Below, piece after piece: positions 6,292 through 7,586 of a stretch of 7,586 nucleotides of DNA. Origin of the DNA: CAZFAP01 sp964516325 (lineage in GTDB: Bacteria > Auribacterota > JABMQX01); the NCBI GenBank assembly GCA_964516325.1, contig CAZFAP010000205.1, positions 1 to 7,586 of the forward strand, written 5' to 3'. The stretch's first letter is position 1. Each line of letters starts with the position of its first letter. The notes below the pieces were generated by a model that ran no database searches, was not told the origin of the DNA, and saw nothing but the letters and a program-made list of their open reading frames with translations. The translations under genes were made by a program, and so were the position numbers.

Positions 6292-7503
6292 CTACTTCGT
6301 CTCCCGCGCAGGGGTTTCGGCTGGGGAGGTCGTGGGCTCGGGAGCGAGACTCGATGAGGACGACGGAGAGGGGGCGAGGAGCAGAGTGGCTTTAATCAGG
6401 TCGTAGAGGGCCTTAGCTTTTCGCCGGACGAACTCGTTCGGCTCGTTCTTGATGAGTTCTGCGAGCGAGTCGAACAGTTTTTGGCCGCCCTGCGCGGCAG
6501 GTGGAACACCTCTCCTGGTCAAAGAGTCAATCACGGCGAGGCGAACCTTGACGTCCTGGTCCCGAAATGCACTGATTAGTACATTGAGCGACTCCTCGCC
6601 GGGGATTTTACCTAGGGCTTCCGCCGCACTGAGGCGGACGGAAATGCTCGCGTCCTTGAGCGTGTCTGCGACGATTTTCGCGCTCTGGGTGGCGCCGGCG
6701 AAGCCCAGCTCACGGATTGCCCACTCCCGCACCTCCTCGTCGGGGTCTTTGGCAGTCTGCTTCAGAAGCTCGAGGGTCTTCGTATCGCCGAGTTTGAAAA
6801 GGCCGAACATGGCGGCGACCTGCACGACCTTCTCCGCGTCGCTCGAGGCGTCCATGAGCGGGTCTTTCGCCTGAGCATCTCCGATCAAACCGAGCGCTTC
6901 CGCGGCGCTCCGGCGAACCCACCTTTTCCTCTCTTTGGTCGGGTCGAGGGCTTGAATCAGAGGGATTACCGCGTCCCTGGCGCGGAGGAGACCCAGACTC
7001 ATAGCGGCTTCCGCGCGAACGAGCTTCTTCTTGTCAGCTTTGAGCGTGGAAATGAGAGCGGGGACGGCTTTGAGGTCGCCAATTTCTCCGAGAACCTTTG
7101 CGGCGGCTCGGCGGACATCCTCCTGCCTCTGCTTGAGCTGGTCGGTGAGGACGCCGACGCTGGAGGGGTCGCGGAGCTTTCCGAGGATTTCGATGACGGT
7201 CTTTCTGGCGGCCGTCTCCTCCTTTCTCAACTCGTTGACGAGGGCCGGGGTCGCGCGCAAATCGGCAAAAGCCGTGAACAGGTCTTCCTTTTCCGAATCG
7301 GTCAGTTCGTGTTGGCGGGCTGGGGCGAGGAGGGCATCCACTTTCTCCTGAACGTCCGGGCTGACGGGGGCCTCTTCCTTCGCCGGGGTGGGCTTGGCGG
7401 GCTTCTCCTCCCCCTCTTTTCCCTTCTCCTTCCGGACACATCCGCCAGCGACGAGAAGAAGCAAAATCGCGAGGATCGCTGTTCGAGACCTAAACGTTTT
7501 CAT
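6292..7503 (-). CDS. HEAT-repeat lipoprotein
   Basis: This 403-residue protein begins with a compact signal peptide and lipobox: a basic MKTFRSR start, a Leu/Ile/Ala core and AGG before Cys22, the likely acylated residue. A Lys/Glu/Pro-rich linker (24-48) follows. Residues 50-370 form an alpha-helical solenoid of about eight HEAT (PBS-lyase-like) repeats with 30-35-residue spacing. Their second helices are easy to see: VRRAAAKVLGEIGD (130-143), VRAEAAMSLGLLR (162-174), VRRSAAEALGLIGD (196-209), VREWAIRELGFAG (258-270), VRLSAAEALGKIPG (289-302) and VRLAVIDSLTRRG (320-332). The tail (377-403) is Ser/Pro/Thr-rich and probably disordered. HEAT solenoids bind other proteins and have no enzymatic residues; the partner is unknown. 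The start is the ATG at 7503, with a GAGG seven bases upstream and a signal peptide starting at once. A GTG at 7524 is in frame but would put seven polar residues first and has no better ribosome binding site. Confidence 0.88.
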   Translation of the reverse strand: MKTFRSRTAILAILLLLVAGGCVRKEKGKEGEEKPAKPTPAKEEAPVSPDVQEKVDALLAPARQHELTDSEKEDLFTAFADLRATPALVNELRKEETAARKTVIEILGKLRDPSSVGVLTDQLKQRQEDVRRAAAKVLGEIGDLKAVPALISTLKADKKKLVRAEAAMSLGLLRARDAVIPLIQALDPTKERKRWVRRSAAEALGLIGDAQAKDPLMDASSDAEKVVQVAAMFGLFKLGDTKTLELLKQTAKDPDEEVREWAIRELGFAGATQSAKIVADTLKDASISVRLSAAEALGKIPGEESLNVLISAFRDQDVKVRLAVIDSLTRRGVPPAAQGGQKLFDSLAELIKNEPNEFVRRKAKALYDLIKATLLLAPSPSSSSSLAPEPTTSPAETPARETK

Positions 7504-7510
7504 TTCACTT

Positions 7511-7517
7511 CCTCTTT
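7511..7517 (-). promoter_or_regulatory. Shine-Dalgarno deciding the HEAT lipoprotein start
   Basis: Read on the minus strand, AAAGAGG ends seven bases before the ATG at 7503-7501. This spacing supports the ATG over the in-frame GTG at 7524-7522, for which the Shine-Dalgarno would lie inside the coding region. Confidence 0.7.
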
Positions 7518-7586
7518 GTCTCACTGAAGGTTCCGAACCCTTGCCGCATGAGCACCCGATCCAGCCAGTGACGCGTAGTGATTCAC
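7518..7586. other. Upstream flank of the HEAT gene, cut by the window edge
   Basis: Only 69 bases lie beyond the ribosome binding site. On the minus strand the HEAT gene's frame stays open to the edge, but nothing suggests that it is translated. Another minus frame is open from the edge to a TGA at 7523-7521, so the tail of an upstream gene cannot be excluded. No promoter is evident. Confidence 0.3.

Noticed and set aside
5630..6406. A 258-residue plus-strand frame in another reading frame over the SUMF1-fold gene and the convergent gap.
   Set aside because: Arg/Gly/Ala-rich composition with no domain or start signal; it overlaps the well-supported FGE-fold frame.
6952..7527. A 191-residue plus-strand frame opposite the HEAT gene.
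   Set aside because: Codon-aligned antisense of the HEAT repeats, and its Leu/Gly-rich content follows from the complementary codons.

Overview
The window reads as a chromosomal fragment of a GC-rich, Gram-negative-type bacterium. It holds three complete genes, all coding for exported proteins: a very large secreted M6-type metalloprotease, a lipoprotein with a SUMF1/formylglycine-generating-enzyme fold, and a HEAT-repeat lipoprotein. This mix, the Ig-like modules that lengthen the protease, and the subfamily features of the SUMF1-fold protein recall the PVC group, most of all Planctomycetota. Related candidate phyla with similar gene content are also possible. There is no rRNA, tRNA or marker gene here, so the assignment is tentative.

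Layout, left to right. Positions 1-343 carry no convincing gene but are packed with short GC-rich perfect or near-perfect hairpins, in a pair (25-90) and a triplet (173-245), and look like an intergenic dispersed-repeat cluster. The protease gene fills 344-4570 on the minus strand. A 424-base divergent intergenic region (4571-4994) follows, with a plausible sigma70-type promoter and a strong Shine-Dalgarno for the rightward gene, plus an operator-like inverted repeat. The SUMF1-fold lipoprotein gene runs rightward at 4995-6158. It converges on the leftward HEAT lipoprotein gene (6292-7503) across a 133-base gap without an obvious terminator. The last 83 bases are the upstream region of the HEAT gene and stay open in its frame to the window edge.

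The genes are on alternating strands, so they do not form an operon. What they share is location: all three carry export signals and should act in the envelope or outside the cell. Nothing in the sequence shows that they work together. I see no phage genes, transposase, CRISPR array, toxin-antitoxin pair or biosynthetic cluster, and no clear sign of a new multi-gene system. The best leads are the hairpin cluster at the left edge, the exactly periodic 101-residue Cys-containing modules in the protease, and the loss of the catalytic cysteine pair in the SUMF1-fold lipoprotein.
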